DNA from: Streptomyces sp. NL15-2K
GTDB lineage: Bacteria; Actinomycetota; Actinomycetes; Streptomycetales; Streptomycetaceae
NCBI RefSeq assembly: GCF_030551255.1
Contig: NZ_CP130630.1
Location: 3,577,501-3,641,500 of the forward strand
Direction of reading: 5' to 3'
Length of the DNA stretch: 64,000 bases
Of this stretch, positions 1 through 7,978 are shown piece by piece. Numbering within the stretch: the stretch's first letter is position 1; the number at the start of each line of letters is the position of its first letter. The translations under genes and the position numbers were made by a program. The notes under the pieces were generated by a model. It was not told where the DNA came from and did not search any database. It worked only from the letters and a program-made list of their open reading frames with translations.

Positions 1-667
1 CCACCACGGCGCCGACGAGCGACAGCGGGAAGACGATGCGCAGCCCCGCGAACAAGAACGGCAGCGCGTTGGGGACGCGCACGTGCCACAGCAACTCGAC
101 GCGGCCGGCGTCCATCGTCCGGTACACCTGCAGCACCTGCTGCGACACGGACCGCAGACCGATCGCGGTGTTGATCAGGAGTGGGAAGAAGCAGATCAGG
201 CCGGCGATGACGAGCTTGGGCAGCGGGCCGAAGCCGAAGGCCACGACCAGCGCCGGTGCGATGGCCACGAGCGGAGTGACGTTGAGGACAACCGCGATCG
301 GCATGACCGCCCGGCGTACCAGTGGGAGCTCACTGGTCAGCACCGCGAGAACGAACGCGGCGACGAACCCCATCGCGAGGCCGAGCACCGCCTCGCCCAG
401 GGTGACCAGGGCGTTGTCGACGTAGTAGCCGAGCTGTGTGGCGAGCGAGTGGCCGATGTCCGGCAGCGCCGGCAGCAGGTACGGCAGCTCGTCGGCTCCC
501 CACTGCCAGAGGGCGGCGAGGATCGCCAGCATCACGAGAAGAGGCGCCCAGACGGACGGGCGGATCCACGCGATCCGGGACCTCGGGTGGCTGAGGCTGA
601 AGCGCGACGGCTCGACAGGCAGCTGGGTCTCGGTCGCCACAGTGGTGCGTTCGTCGGCTACGGTCAT
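1..667 (-). CDS. ABC transporter permease (NitT/TauT type), 3' end cut by window edge
   Basis: The frame reads from an ATG at 667 to the left edge without a stop, giving about 222 residues. The N-terminus is polar (MTVADERTTV), followed by a hydrophobic segment near residues 42-60 and further membrane spans. The stretch LVVAFGFGPLPKLVIAGLICF and the following RSVSQQVLQVYRTMDAGRVELL match the EAA-loop region of importer permeases of the nitrate/taurine/sulfonate class (BPD_transp_1). The start lies 16 nt after the stop of the ATPase gene, so the two are co-transcribed. A substrate-binding protein gene probably follows beyond the edge. The substrate cannot be told from the sequence. Confidence 0.85.
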   Translation of the reverse strand, partial: MTVADERTTVATETQLPVEPSRFSLSHPRSRIAWIRPSVWAPLLVMLAILAALWQWGADELPYLLPALPDIGHSLATQLGYYVDNALVTLGEAVLGLAMGFVAAFVLAVLTSELPLVRRAVMPIAVVLNVTPLVAIAPALVVAFGFGPLPKLVIAGLICFFPLLINTAIGLRSVSQQVLQVYRTMDAGRVELLWHVRVPNALPFLFAGLRIVFPLSLVGAVV

Positions 668-683
668 CTCTCCGCGCTCCCAC

Positions 684-1529
684 TCAGGCGGCTTCGCCGT
701 GCCAGGCACGGCGAAGGCGGTCTCGGATCAGGTCCTCGTACTCGTGGAAACGGCGCTCCCCGAAGAGGCGCTCACCGCGCGGCCGGGGCAGGTCGACGTC
801 GATGGTGTCCACGATGCGCCCGGGGCGCGGGGCCATGACGACCACGGTGTCGGAGAGCCGGACGGCCTCGGGGACGGAATGGGTGACGAACAGGACGGTC
901 GTCTTCAGCTCGTCCCAGAGGTCGAGCAATTGGTCCTGGAGGCTCTCGCGAGTGAATTCGTCGAGTGCGGAGAACGGCTCGTCCATGACGAGCACGTCGG
1001 GCCGCAGGCCGAAGGCGCGCACGATCGCGGCACGCTGCTGCATGCCGCCGGACAGCTCTGCCGGGAGCTTGTCCAGGGCCTCACCCAGACCCGCCTTGAC
1101 GAGGAGATCCCTCATGTCGGAATCCGCTGTGGCCCCCCGCTCGGCGAAGCCGGCGATGCGCGCACGGCGGCCGGCGGCACCCTTGTTCATCTTCTGCGGC
1201 AGTGTGACGTTCCGCAGCACGGACAGCCAAGGCAGCAACGCCGGGCTCTGCGGCACGAGCCCGATCATCTTGGCGGCGCATGCCTGCGCCGGGGGCACGC
1301 CGTGCACCCGGACCTCGCCCCGGTCGGGCCGCTCGAGGCCGGCCACGATGCGCAGCAGTGTCGACTTGCCGCAGCCGCTGGGCCCGATGAGGCTGACGAA
1401 GCGGCCGGGCGGCACCGTCAGATCCACGTTGTCGAGGGCATTCGTCGCGGACAACCCGAATCCGTAGACCCGGTGTACCGACCGCAACTCGAGTGCTGGC
1501 GTGCCAGTCACCTTCACGCTCCCATCCAT
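684..1529 (-). CDS. ABC transporter ATP-binding protein (SsuB/TauB-like)
   Basis: A 281-residue ATPase that powers the importer whose permease follows directly. Visible motifs are Walker A GPSGCGKST near residue 50, Q-loop (VPQSPALLPWL), signature LSGGMQQR, Walker B VLVMDEPFSALD and H-loop (FVTHS). The order and the short C-terminal extension fit the nitrate/sulfonate/taurine importer ATPases, which work as homodimers under the membrane. A GTG a few codons in (VKVTG) is an alternative start. A 5-bp inverted repeat lies about 90 nt upstream. Family is clear and substrate unknown. Confidence 0.9.
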   Translation of the reverse strand: MDGSVKVTGTPALELRSVHRVYGFGLSATNALDNVDLTVPPGRFVSLIGPSGCGKSTLLRIVAGLERPDRGEVRVHGVPPAQACAAKMIGLVPQSPALLPWLSVLRNVTLPQKMNKGAAGRRARIAGFAERGATADSDMRDLLVKAGLGEALDKLPAELSGGMQQRAAIVRAFGLRPDVLVMDEPFSALDEFTRESLQDQLLDLWDELKTTVLFVTHSVPEAVRLSDTVVVMAPRPGRIVDTIDVDLPRPRGERLFGERRFHEYEDLIRDRLRRAWHGEAA

Positions 1530-1616
1530 GTCGCGAGCACGAAGGCCCGATCCTGGAAGTCGGAGAGCGTGCGTAGCGAGTGCGGGGAGGCTGCCACGCG
1601 GAAATCCGCTTAGGTG

Positions 1617-1633
1617 ATACCGACTTTAGGTAT
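1617..1633. promoter_or_regulatory. Inverted repeat upstream of the ABC importer operon
   Basis: ATACC, seven bases, GGTAT: perfect 5-bp arms in the only AT-rich part of the 144-bp gap between the ATPase start and the next gene. The spacing resembles GntR-type operators. This is inference only; the arms are short. Confidence 0.3.
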
Positions 1634-1673
1634 GCCGTGTTTCGCCGCCCCGCCCTGTTGCGTTTCGCGGGCT

Positions 1674-2099
1674 TTACGTGCTGCGCTTCAGTGTTACGAC
1701 CGTACTTCCGTCGAAGACGTAGACCTCGATGCCGAGGTCCGCCGCCGCGCGTGCCACCCAGCCGCCGAGCGCCTGCACGATCAACTCGGTGACGAGGAGC
1801 ACCGTGCGCTCGGCGGTCGGCACCGAGTCCCGCAGCCAGAGCAGCTTGAACATGTCCGCCATGACCTTGTTGCGGTAGGCGGGCTTGTAGGCGCCCTGAT
1901 TGCTGACGAGTTGGACGAGCACGCGGCCCGCGGTGTCGATGCCCTCGACCTCGACACGGCTGCCGTCGGGCAGCATGAGCGGCTTCGGACGCAGACTCGT
2001 GCCGAGCCGGTCGCCGAGGGCCAGCAGCATGCGGCGTTCGATGGAACCCTCGGTGAACCGGCTCCACTCGTTGGGGGCTTCAATTACTGTCAGGCGCAC
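1674..2099 (-). CDS. Conserved hypothetical protein (Streptomyces accessory family, possibly PD-(D/E)XK-like)
   Basis: 141 residues, GTG start. The pattern MLLALGDRLG, then DGSRVEVEGID, then VLVQLVSNQGAYKPAYRNKVMAD, then a hydrophobic strand (TVLLVTELIV) resembles a family of small Streptomyces proteins often found near mobile DNA. There the acidic residue in the second strand and an E/Q-x-(K/Q) in the third suggest a degenerate nuclease-like fold. Here the third strand has VQL where relatives as I recall have VEV, so catalysis is doubtful. No strong ribosome binding site is visible before the GTG. Family recognition is from memory; function is unknown. Confidence 0.6.
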   Translation of the reverse strand: MRLTVIEAPNEWSRFTEGSIERRMLLALGDRLGTSLRPKPLMLPDGSRVEVEGIDTAGRVLVQLVSNQGAYKPAYRNKVMADMFKLLWLRDSVPTAERTVLLVTELIVQALGGWVARAAADLGIEVYVFDGSTVVTLKRST

Positions 2100-2239
2100 G
2101 TGCCGGAGTTTACGAATCGCCCGTTTCGCACGTGTTTCGTGTTGTCGGCATCGTGCTCGTCCACCAGTTGCCGCGGCTTCACCTGCCCTGTCTTCACCAC
2201 TGCCGTGACTGGCTGTCCGGGTCTGCTGAATGGTCGTAA

Positions 2240-2452
2240 CCGCTCGGCTACGCGACGGGCACCCACCACGACGCGGACCTGGTCATGGCCGCGCTGGATC
2301 TGGCAGCGGCAACCCGCGGCGGTGACATCCACGGCGTGATCTTCCACTCGGACCGCGGCAGCGAGTGCACGTCCCGGAAGTTCGCCCGCGCCTGCCGCAA
2401 GCTGGGCGTCACCCAGTCCATGGGCCGGGTCGGCTCGTGCTTCGACCGACGG
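2240..2452 (+). pseudogene. IS3-family transposase OrfB remnant (integrase core)
   Basis: About 70 codons in one frame read LGYATGTHHDADLVMAALDL followed by GVIFHSDRGSE, KLGVTQSMGRVGSCFD. These are hallmarks of the rve integrase core of IS3-family OrfB, including the second catalytic Asp in HSDRGSE. The frame is closed by a TAA just upstream (2237-2239), and after CFD the expected NAxAE with the catalytic Glu is missing. This is an internal fragment without ends and cannot be active. Confidence 0.8.
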
Positions 2453-2454
2453 AC

Positions 2455-2593
2455 CGGGCGCGTTGATCTGCTCGACGGTCACATCGGACGGACCGATATG
2501 GCGTGCCTTGCCCTCCGTAATCACCTCGGTCAGGGCGCCGACGTCTTCCTCGACCGGCGCGGTGCGGACGCTGACCTGCCCGTAGCGGTCCAC
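2455..2593 (-). pseudogene. Aldo/keto reductase fragment
   Basis: On the minus strand the frame reads TAPVEEDVGALTEVITEGKA followed by RHIGPSDVTVEQI. This matches the segment of aldo/keto reductases where PVEETVGAL leads into EGKVRHIGLSE. The similarity stops after VEQI and continues into unrelated sequence, abutting the IS3 remnant on the other strand. No start and no cofactor-binding end are present. It looks like the scar left when an element inserted into or next to an AKR gene. Confidence 0.5.
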
Positions 2594-2733
2594 CGCGGGC
2601 TCGACCAGCGGCCGGTCTCGAACGGCTCGTCCGGCAGCGGCTTGAGCAACGGCTGTTCAGCGGCGAATTACTCGCCCACCGCCCGCGGCCGGGCGCCGAT
2701 CCGGCGCTGGGCGCGCGACAGCAAAAGCCCAGA

Positions 2734-2761
2734 TACAATGGATCTTGTGCATTGATATACT
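2734..2761 (+). promoter_or_regulatory. Probable vapBC promoter and autoregulatory operator
   Basis: CAATG (2736-2740) and CATTG (2750-2754) form an inverted repeat with a 9-base spacer. A TATACT -10-like hexamer overlaps its right edge at 2756-2761. The start codon of the antitoxin follows about 28 nt later with a strong GAAGGAGGGG site. VapB proteins usually bind such palindromes to repress their own operon. Confidence 0.5.
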
Positions 2762-2788
2762 CGTCCTTGTACATGAAGGAGGGGCACC

Positions 2789-3046
2789 ATGAGTCGCACT
2801 GTCATCGACCTCGACGACGAGGCCTTGGAAGCAGCCGCCAAGGAACTGGGCACGACAACCAAGCGCGACACCATCAACACCGCCCTGCGGGAGGTGACGG
2901 CCCGCTACCGACGGCTGCGCGCACTGGACGAAGCCCGTGAACTGGCAGCCGAAGGCGCCCTGGACATCGATCTTCTTCTCGACAAGAGCAAGTACCGACC
3001 CACAAGCCCGGCAGATGGCGGCCGCGACGCCGGAGCGGATGAGTGA
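2789..3046 (+). CDS. vapB: Type II antitoxin, VapB family
   Basis: 85 residues starting MSRTVIDLDDEALEAAAKEL, then GTTTKRDTINTALREV. This is the ribbon-helix-helix DNA-binding start of actinobacterial VapB antitoxins, with IDLDDE as the strand and the TTTKRDTIN turn. The C-terminal 40 residues are charged and would wrap the toxin active site. The gene overlaps the toxin by four bases (GTGA), the classic coupled arrangement. A GAAGGAGGGG ribosome binding site sits 6 nt before the ATG. A second, related pair lies at 13.0-13.7 kb on the other strand. Confidence 0.9.
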   Translation: MSRTVIDLDDEALEAAAKELGTTTKRDTINTALREVTARYRRLRALDEARELAAEGALDIDLLLDKSKYRPTSPADGGRDAGADE

Positions 3047-3456
3047 CCGTCGCCGACTACCTCATCGACACTTCCGCCCTCGCCCGTGTCCTGCTGGGTC
3101 ACAGCACGGCCGAGTGGAACGACAGAATCGGCGCCGGGCTCGTCGCGATCTGCGACATCACCGAACTGGAAGTCCTCTACTCCGCCCGGTCACTCGCCGA
3201 CCGCACCCGGCTGAAGGCGGCACTGGATGCCACCTACGCCTGGTGCCCCGTGCCGGAGGGCGTCTATCGCCGCTCCCGCGTGGTCCAGGAGCAGCTCACA
3301 GCCAAAGGTGAGCACCGCAGCGCGGGCCCCGTCGACCTCCTCGTGGCAGCCGCCGCCGAGGAGGCGGGACTCACCCTTCTCCACTTCGACCGGGACTTCG
3401 AAACCATCGCCCGCACAACGGGACAGCACGTGCGCATGATCGACCTCAGGCAGTAA
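3043..3456 (+). CDS. vapC: PIN-domain toxin ribonuclease, VapC family
   Basis: 137 residues with a GTG start overlapping the antitoxin stop. The PIN-fold acidic residues are visible: Asp9 in LIDTSALA, a Glu in DITELEVLYSAR, Asp in GPVDLLVAAAAE and Asp in LLHFDRDFETIA. This is the set that binds Mg2+ for endoribonuclease activity, typically on tRNA or rRNA in known VapC enzymes. Length is typical. All catalytic residues are intact, so the toxin should be active when the antitoxin is degraded. Confidence 0.9.
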   Translation: MTVADYLIDTSALARVLLGHSTAEWNDRIGAGLVAICDITELEVLYSARSLADRTRLKAALDATYAWCPVPEGVYRRSRVVQEQLTAKGEHRSAGPVDLLVAAAAEEAGLTLLHFDRDFETIARTTGQHVRMIDLRQ

Positions 3457-3590
3457 CGCGAAGCCGAAGCCTCCGCCGATCCCCGGATTCAGTCCGTTGG
3501 CCCAAAGTTGTGAATCCGCACCCCCGATGAGACGTTTCCGCAGGTCACAATAGTTTGCGTTTCTCAGCTGATCCATGGCGTTCTTGCAGG

Positions 3591-3668
3591 TCAGTCGTGC
3601 ATGGTCAGCACGCGGCAGATCGGCTCGGCACCGCCGAAGCGGTGCCGGTGCTCGTCGATGAACGATAC
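3591..3668 (-). pseudogene. IS3-family OrfB N-terminal scrap, in the 334-bp gap between vapC and the SDR gene
   Basis: In one minus frame the codons read VSFIDEHRHRFGGAEPICRV followed by LTMHD and a TGA. This matches the start of IS3-family OrfB (FIDxHRxRFGVEPICRVLxEH). It is about 26 codons long. The rest of the gap (3457-3590 and 3669-3790) shows no gene. With the larger fragment at 2240-2452 on the other strand it suggests at least one old IS3 insertion, now broken and rearranged around vapBC. Confidence 0.6.
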
Positions 3669-3790
3669 GAGCGCATTCGATGTCCCGGCTCGGCCCGTCC
3701 AGGCGCGCCTTGGGCAAGTCGGGCCATGACTCTGACTCTCTACACGGAATCGAGTCTCCATCCGAACCGGGGCGGTTCAGTCTGCAAATC

Positions 3791-4609
3791 TCAGCCGGCG
3801 AGCTTGTTGGTCTTGCGGATCTGTCCGTCGAAGACCCCGGCGGGAAGGATACGGTGCGCAGCGCTGAGGAGCCGGGCGCTCCGGCCGGCGGCGTACCGCA
3901 CCTTCGGCTTGGAGTCGGTGGCGGCCGCGACGATCACCTTCGCGACGGTGGCGGGGTCGTCGCCGTCCTCGTTGACCGCCAACGCCAGCTTGTCGGCGAT
4001 GCGCCGCTGCTCCGCGTAGATCTGCATGGGCATGTCGGGCTCGACGGTGCTCGCCTCGAACGAGGATTTGGTACCGCCCGGCTGGACGATAAGGGCCCGG
4101 ACCCCGTGTTCGCGGATCTCATGGTCCAGGGACTCGGTGTACCCCTCGAGCGCGTGCTTGGACGCCGAGTAGGTGGCCATGTAGGGCGCGGGGAGGAACC
4201 CGAGGACGGACGAGATGTTGATGATGCGCCCGCTTCCCTGGGCGCGCATGTGCGGGAGAACGGCCTTGGTCATGCGCATCACACCGAAGACGTTGATGTT
4301 GAAGAGGCGCTGGGCCTGCGCGAGAGAGTTTTCCTCGTCGGCGCCCGAGGAGCCGATGCCCGCGTTGTTGACCAGGACGTCGATCCGCCCGAACCGCTCG
4401 ATCACCTGCTCGACCGCGGCAGCGACCGAATCGTCGCTGCCCACGTCGAGGGCGAGGAACGTCACGCCGTCGCGACGGTCGGCTCCCGACGTCTTCCGGC
4501 TCGTCCCCACCGTCTCGAAACCCGCTGCGGCGAGCGCGAGGGCGGCCGCCTTTCCGATACCGGTGGACGCGCCTGTCACGAGTGCCACCGGTCGGTTTGT
4601 TGTAGTCAT
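3791..4609 (-). CDS. Short-chain dehydrogenase/reductase (classical SDR)
   Basis: 272 residues from the ATG at 4609 (MTTTNRPVALVTGASTGIG). I prefer this start over the one at 4627 because CTGGAGG lies just upstream of it. The Rossmann motif TGASTGIG, LDV, NNAG and the catalytic Ser...YSASK (ISSV, then TYSASKHA) are all present. The protein should reduce or oxidise a carbonyl or alcohol with NAD(P)H. After the catalytic Lys comes VQPGGTKSSF, typical of the SDRs that act on hydrophobic substrates. It appears monocistronic; a perfect 14-bp palindrome precedes it. Confidence 0.9.
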   Translation of the reverse strand: MTTTNRPVALVTGASTGIGKAAALALAAAGFETVGTSRKTSGADRRDGVTFLALDVGSDDSVAAAVEQVIERFGRIDVLVNNAGIGSSGADEENSLAQAQRLFNINVFGVMRMTKAVLPHMRAQGSGRIINISSVLGFLPAPYMATYSASKHALEGYTESLDHEIREHGVRALIVQPGGTKSSFEASTVEPDMPMQIYAEQRRIADKLALAVNEDGDDPATVAKVIVAAATDSKPKVRYAAGRSARLLSAAHRILPAGVFDGQIRKTNKLAG

Positions 4610-4629
4610 TGCGGCCTCCAGAGCCATTG

Positions 4630-4643
4630 AATTATGATCATAA
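4630..4643 (-). promoter_or_regulatory. Perfect 14-bp palindrome overlapping the SDR promoter
   Basis: ATTATGATCATAAT is its own reverse complement. On the coding strand of the SDR it follows TAGTAT, a good -10 hexamer, about 20-35 nt before the start codons. An AT-rich palindrome at this position in a 70% GC genome is most easily explained as an operator for a TetR- or MarR-type regulator. No regulator gene is adjacent. Confidence 0.55.
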
Positions 4644-4894
4644 TACTAAACGGGAGGACGAGTGGTTGGCAAGTGGTCTTCTGTAGTGAGAGCAAGAAAT
4701 GCACGGGGGAAGTGCAAGCGGGGAGCGGTGGATCATCGAGGTGGCCGGGTGCCGCTTCAATTGGTGCGGCATTGGCGGCCGGCGGATCTCCATGCTCATG
4801 GCAGCCGCGGGGCTGACCGACGGACCTTCGTCACCGGGGACGGAGCGGCAGCTTGGGGCGAGGGCCCTGACAACACCCTCCACATCGACCCGAT

Positions 4895-5869
4895 CTACTC
4901 GCTTGGGCTACCTCCGATTCGCCCGGCGGCGAGTGCTCGCGCGTACGTCTCACGATTCAACAGAGGGAGCTCGCCAGTGGCGTCCGTGGTGGCGATGTAT
5001 TCAAGCATCCGCCTCTGAGCTTCCTTCGATTGGTCTCTGACCAGGAACTCGGCGTGCTCGAGCTGCAAGCCGTCCTCGAGCGACAGGGAGCTGCCGAAGT
5101 AGATGGATCGCTTGATGGCTCCGAGAGATTTCTTCGAGCGTAGGCTCAGATACTCTGCGCGCTCGATCGACCGTGCGAGGACCGTTTCCTGTGGCACCAC
5201 TTCGTCGACCGCACCGAGCGAGAGAGCCTCTGCAGGCGTGAACGGCCTGCCTTCGAGAACGGCGACCAACGTCCGCTGAGTACCGATCAGACGAGGCAGT
5301 CGCTGAGAGCCGCCGCCACCCGGTGTCAGTGCGAGCAGGACTTCTGTCAGGCCGATGACATGCTCCCCGTCTGCCATGATGCGCAGATCACAGGCAAATG
5401 CCAGTTCCGCGCCGACGGCAAGTGCCGAACCGTTGAGTGCCGCAACGAAGATGGTGCCGCTTGCATTCATCTTCAGGAAGGTGGCATGGAAGCTGTCGAG
5501 CTGCAGAAGTGTCTTGAGCCGGGTCATCCCCGCGAGCGTTCTGACAACCGGCACTCTGTTGATGAGTCTCGCGGTGCGCGCTACGAGCTTGGCGATGCGC
5601 GTGTTGATCGGCGGGAATCCAGTGCCACCTTCTTGTAGTCAGCGCACATCAGAATGACTCAAGAAGCGGTCAGGATGCGTACCGGTGAAGACGACCGCGC
5701 GGATGTCCGGATCGCGGTCTGCACGATCGACCAACTCTTTCAGCTGCTTGGTGATCTCGGGATCGAACAACGCATGCGGGCCTCCGTCGATACGAGCGAC
5801 AAGCACCCCGGCGTGGCCCTCGACGGCAATGTGTCCTGCGGGCTGCGAGCTACTTCGCGACGTGTCCAT
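4895..5869 (-). pseudogene. Enoyl-CoA hydratase/isomerase family gene interrupted by one in-frame TGA
   Basis: The first 76 codons (5869-5642, ribosome site GGAGGG) read through VARIDGGPHALFDPEITKQL to HPDRFLSHSDVR, then TGA at 5639-5641. The same frame continues LQEGGTGFPPINTRIAKLVA into VPVVRTLAGM and a complete C-terminal part with NGSALAVGAELAFACDLRIM and LTPGGGGSQRLPRLIG. No base is gained or lost, so this is a single nonsense change. Relatives as I recall carry DVRWLQEGG, so TGG to TGA is likely. An internal GTG (VPVVRTL) could express a 219-residue fragment lacking the N-terminal part of the crotonase fold. Confidence 0.85.
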
Positions 5870-6228
5870 GTGACCCTCCGGTGAGTTGGCTGTGGTCGAC
5901 GGTTTCCGGCGCTCGCGCGAGTCACGCTCCTCCTGAGACGGCGACGCATTCTGTGCGCAGGGGGCGTGCCGGCCCGGCGACCGGGGGCGGCAGGTCGGGC
6001 GCGGTCATGTCACGCGGATGACGACCCCGTCTCCCGCGGTGCGCGCGCGAGTGCGCTGACCACGCCCGACTCTACGGACAGCGAGCTGCAAGCGAATCTG
6101 TCACCGTATCGGTCACGGAGATGGCGAAGTTTGGAACGCAGGTAGCACGAGCGCTCCGGCGGCAGCTGCCATGAAGCTTTCAAGCAAATGGACCTTTGCG
6201 GACGGCGCCAGGAGCAGGCCGCCCACCG
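5870..6228. other. 359-bp stretch without a recognisable gene
   Basis: Lies upstream of the broken enoyl-CoA hydratase and before the ISKra4 remnant. It holds only the GGAGGG ribosome site of the hydratase at its left edge. The frames that run through it have no similarity I recognise. It may include the lost 5' part of the transposase gene. Confidence 0.4.
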
Positions 6229-6596
6229 CGCGCCGCGGGCCGCCGGATCGACGCCTCCCTGGAGCACTCCACCGCCGCCGTGGTCACCATGCTGTTCGAC
6301 CAGGCCGAAAAGCCCGACCCGACGCACGGCCGCCGCTGGATCGTGCTGGTCGACGGCGCCAACCACCAGCTGGAATGCCTGGAAAGAGAAGCCGCCGGAC
6401 GCGACGTGGACATCGACATCATCGTCGACTTCGCACACGTGCTCGAATACCTGTGGAAGGCCGCCGAGGACCTGCACCCCGCCCAGCCCGCCCGCGCCGC
6501 CTTCGTCCAGGCCCACAGCCCGCGACCTGCTGGAGGGCCACGCCCCCGCGTGGTCGCCGACCTGCGCGCGGGCGGAGGTCGGCGAGGTAGCCGTCC
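6229..6596 (+). pseudogene. ISKra4-family transposase remnant
   Basis: The frame reads RRIDASLEHSTAAVVTMLFD, GRRWIVLVDGANHQLECLER, DIDIIVDFAHVLEYLWKAAE. This is the DDE core of ISKra4 transposases: LVDG with the first or second catalytic Asp, then the IID/HVLEYLWKA helix. After AAEDLH the reading frame slips: ARDLLEGHAP continues in a second frame and RVVADLRAG in the first. Both ends are missing. It adds to the IS3 scraps as evidence of past insertions in this stretch. Confidence 0.7.
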
Positions 6597-6615
6597 ACAG
6601 CGGTTCACCAGACGG

Positions 6616-7023
6616 CTACGACCTGGCCGCGGGGCGCAGCGGCAAGCGCGTGGACAGTGTCCGGACCAGGGCCAGGGTGCTGAGGGCGAACATCACCACA
6701 CCCAAGGGGACATGGAGCGAGGGCACGTGCGCGATACCCAGCGCGACCTGCGCCGAGGCGAGGAGGAGGAAGCCGGTGGCGTACAGGACGGGGCGGGGGG
6801 ATCCGCCGCCCGGACGCCAGGCCAGGACCGCGGCGAGCACGTACAGCATGGCGGCGGCGTACATCACCTTCGATCCGACGTCGTGCAGCGTGTATCCGTG
6901 GGACGAGGTCAGCAGCATGCCCGCGGTGACCGCCTGGAAGAAGAGGGTCAGGGTCTGCAGGGCTGTCGCGGTCCTGAGGAAGGTGAGGCCTCGCGGCGCG
7001 ACGGCCGTCGTCTGTCTGGTCAT
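6616..7023 (-). CDS. Small integral membrane protein (four helices)
   Basis: 135 residues with four hydrophobic segments (about 15-35, 48-66, 78-97, 100-120) and charged ends (MTRQ..., ...RLPLRPAARS). HDVGSKVMYAAAMLYVLAAV and LGIAHVPSLHVPLGVVMFAL contain His residues in or near helices. I do not recognise a named family; DoxX-like or cytochrome-b561-like membrane proteins are possibilities. It lies 58 nt after the ECF41 sigma gene in the same direction and is probably the third gene of that operon, so its expression is likely tied to the sigma factor. Confidence 0.6.
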   Translation of the reverse strand: MTRQTTAVAPRGLTFLRTATALQTLTLFFQAVTAGMLLTSSHGYTLHDVGSKVMYAAAMLYVLAAVLAWRPGGGSPRPVLYATGFLLLASAQVALGIAHVPSLHVPLGVVMFALSTLALVRTLSTRLPLRPAARS

Positions 7024-7081
7024 GGTGTGGTCCCCCTCTTGTGGTGTGCGGCGATGGACGGGTGCTTCCGAGCCGTTGGCG

Positions 7082-7978
7082 TCAGCGCAGGGTGAGCGGG
7101 GTCTCGCAGGTGACGCGGGTCAGCTTCTCGGGGTTGCGGACGAAGTAGAGGCCGGTGATGCGGGTGTCCTCGACACGGACGGCCATGACGCCGTCCAGCT
7201 CGCCGCCCACGTGTACGGCGAGTGCTGGGCTGCCGTTGACCACGGTGGGCTCCCAGGTGATCGTGGCCTCGACCTTGGCGGAGCCGCCGAGGTAGAAGCG
7301 GACGATCTTCTCGGCGCCGATGACGGGCCTGAGCGCGGCGCGCGTGACGCCGCCGCCGTCGCTGAGCAGAACGACATCGGGGGCGAGTACGTCGAGGAGG
7401 TCCTGCGGGTTCCCGGTCTCGATGGCGCGTCGGAAGGACTCCAGTGCCGCTTGTGTCTCATTCGGAGAGGCGGTCCGGCGGGGCCGGCGGGCGTCGACGT
7501 GCCCACGGGCGCGGTGCGCGATCTGCCGTACGGCCGCCGGGGTCTTGCCGACGGTCTCGGCGATCTCGTCGTAGTCGGCCTCGAAGACCTCGCGCAGCAC
7601 GAACACCGCCCGCTCGGTCGGGGAAAGGCTTTCCAGGACGAGCATCATCGCCATCGACATGCTCTCGGCCAGTTCGATGTCCTCGGCCACGTCCGGCGTG
7701 GTGAGCAGCGGCTCGGGCAGCCACTGGCCGACGTACGCCTCGCGGCGGCGCTTGATGGTGCGCAGCCGGTTGAGCGCCTGCCGGGTCGTGATCCGCACCA
7801 GGTACGCCCGCTGGTCGCTCACCTGCCCCAGGTCGACCTTGACCCAGCGTAACCAGGTCTCCTGGAGGACGTCTTCGGCGTCGGCCGCCGATCCGAGCAT
7901 CTCGTAGGCGACCGTGAACAGCAGGTTGCGGTGGGCGACGAACGCTTCGGTCGCCAGGTCGGTGGTGTGGTCGGTCAT
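7082..7978 (-). CDS. ECF41-type RNA polymerase sigma factor with fused SnoaL-like domain (SigJ-like)
   Basis: 298 residues. Region 2 (FTVAYEMLGSAADAEDVLQE), the linker motif WLPEP, region 4 (LSPTERAVFVLREVFEADYD) and then a C-terminal domain of about 110 residues of the SnoaL/NTF2 type. The DGGG motif (LLSDGGGVTRA) and terminal NPEKL are diagnostic for group ECF41, where the fused domain replaces an anti-sigma factor. The gene overlaps the upstream oxidoreductase by four bases. ECF41 factors usually control one neighbouring gene coding for a redox or decarboxylase protein; here the candidate is that oxidoreductase. Confidence 0.95.
   Translation of the reverse strand: MTDHTTDLATEAFVAHRNLLFTVAYEMLGSAADAEDVLQETWLRWVKVDLGQVSDQRAYLVRITTRQALNRLRTIKRRREAYVGQWLPEPLLTTPDVAEDIELAESMSMAMMLVLESLSPTERAVFVLREVFEADYDEIAETVGKTPAAVRQIAHRARGHVDARRPRRTASPNETQAALESFRRAIETGNPQDLLDVLAPDVVLLSDGGGVTRAALRPVIGAEKIVRFYLGGSAKVEATITWEPTVVNGSPALAVHVGGELDGVMAVRVEDTRITGLYFVRNPEKLTRVTCETPLTLR

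Noticed and set aside
4638..4883. Short frames between the SDR promoter and the broken hydratase
   Set aside because: No similarity, no ribosome site and mixed codon use on both strands; treated as non-coding.
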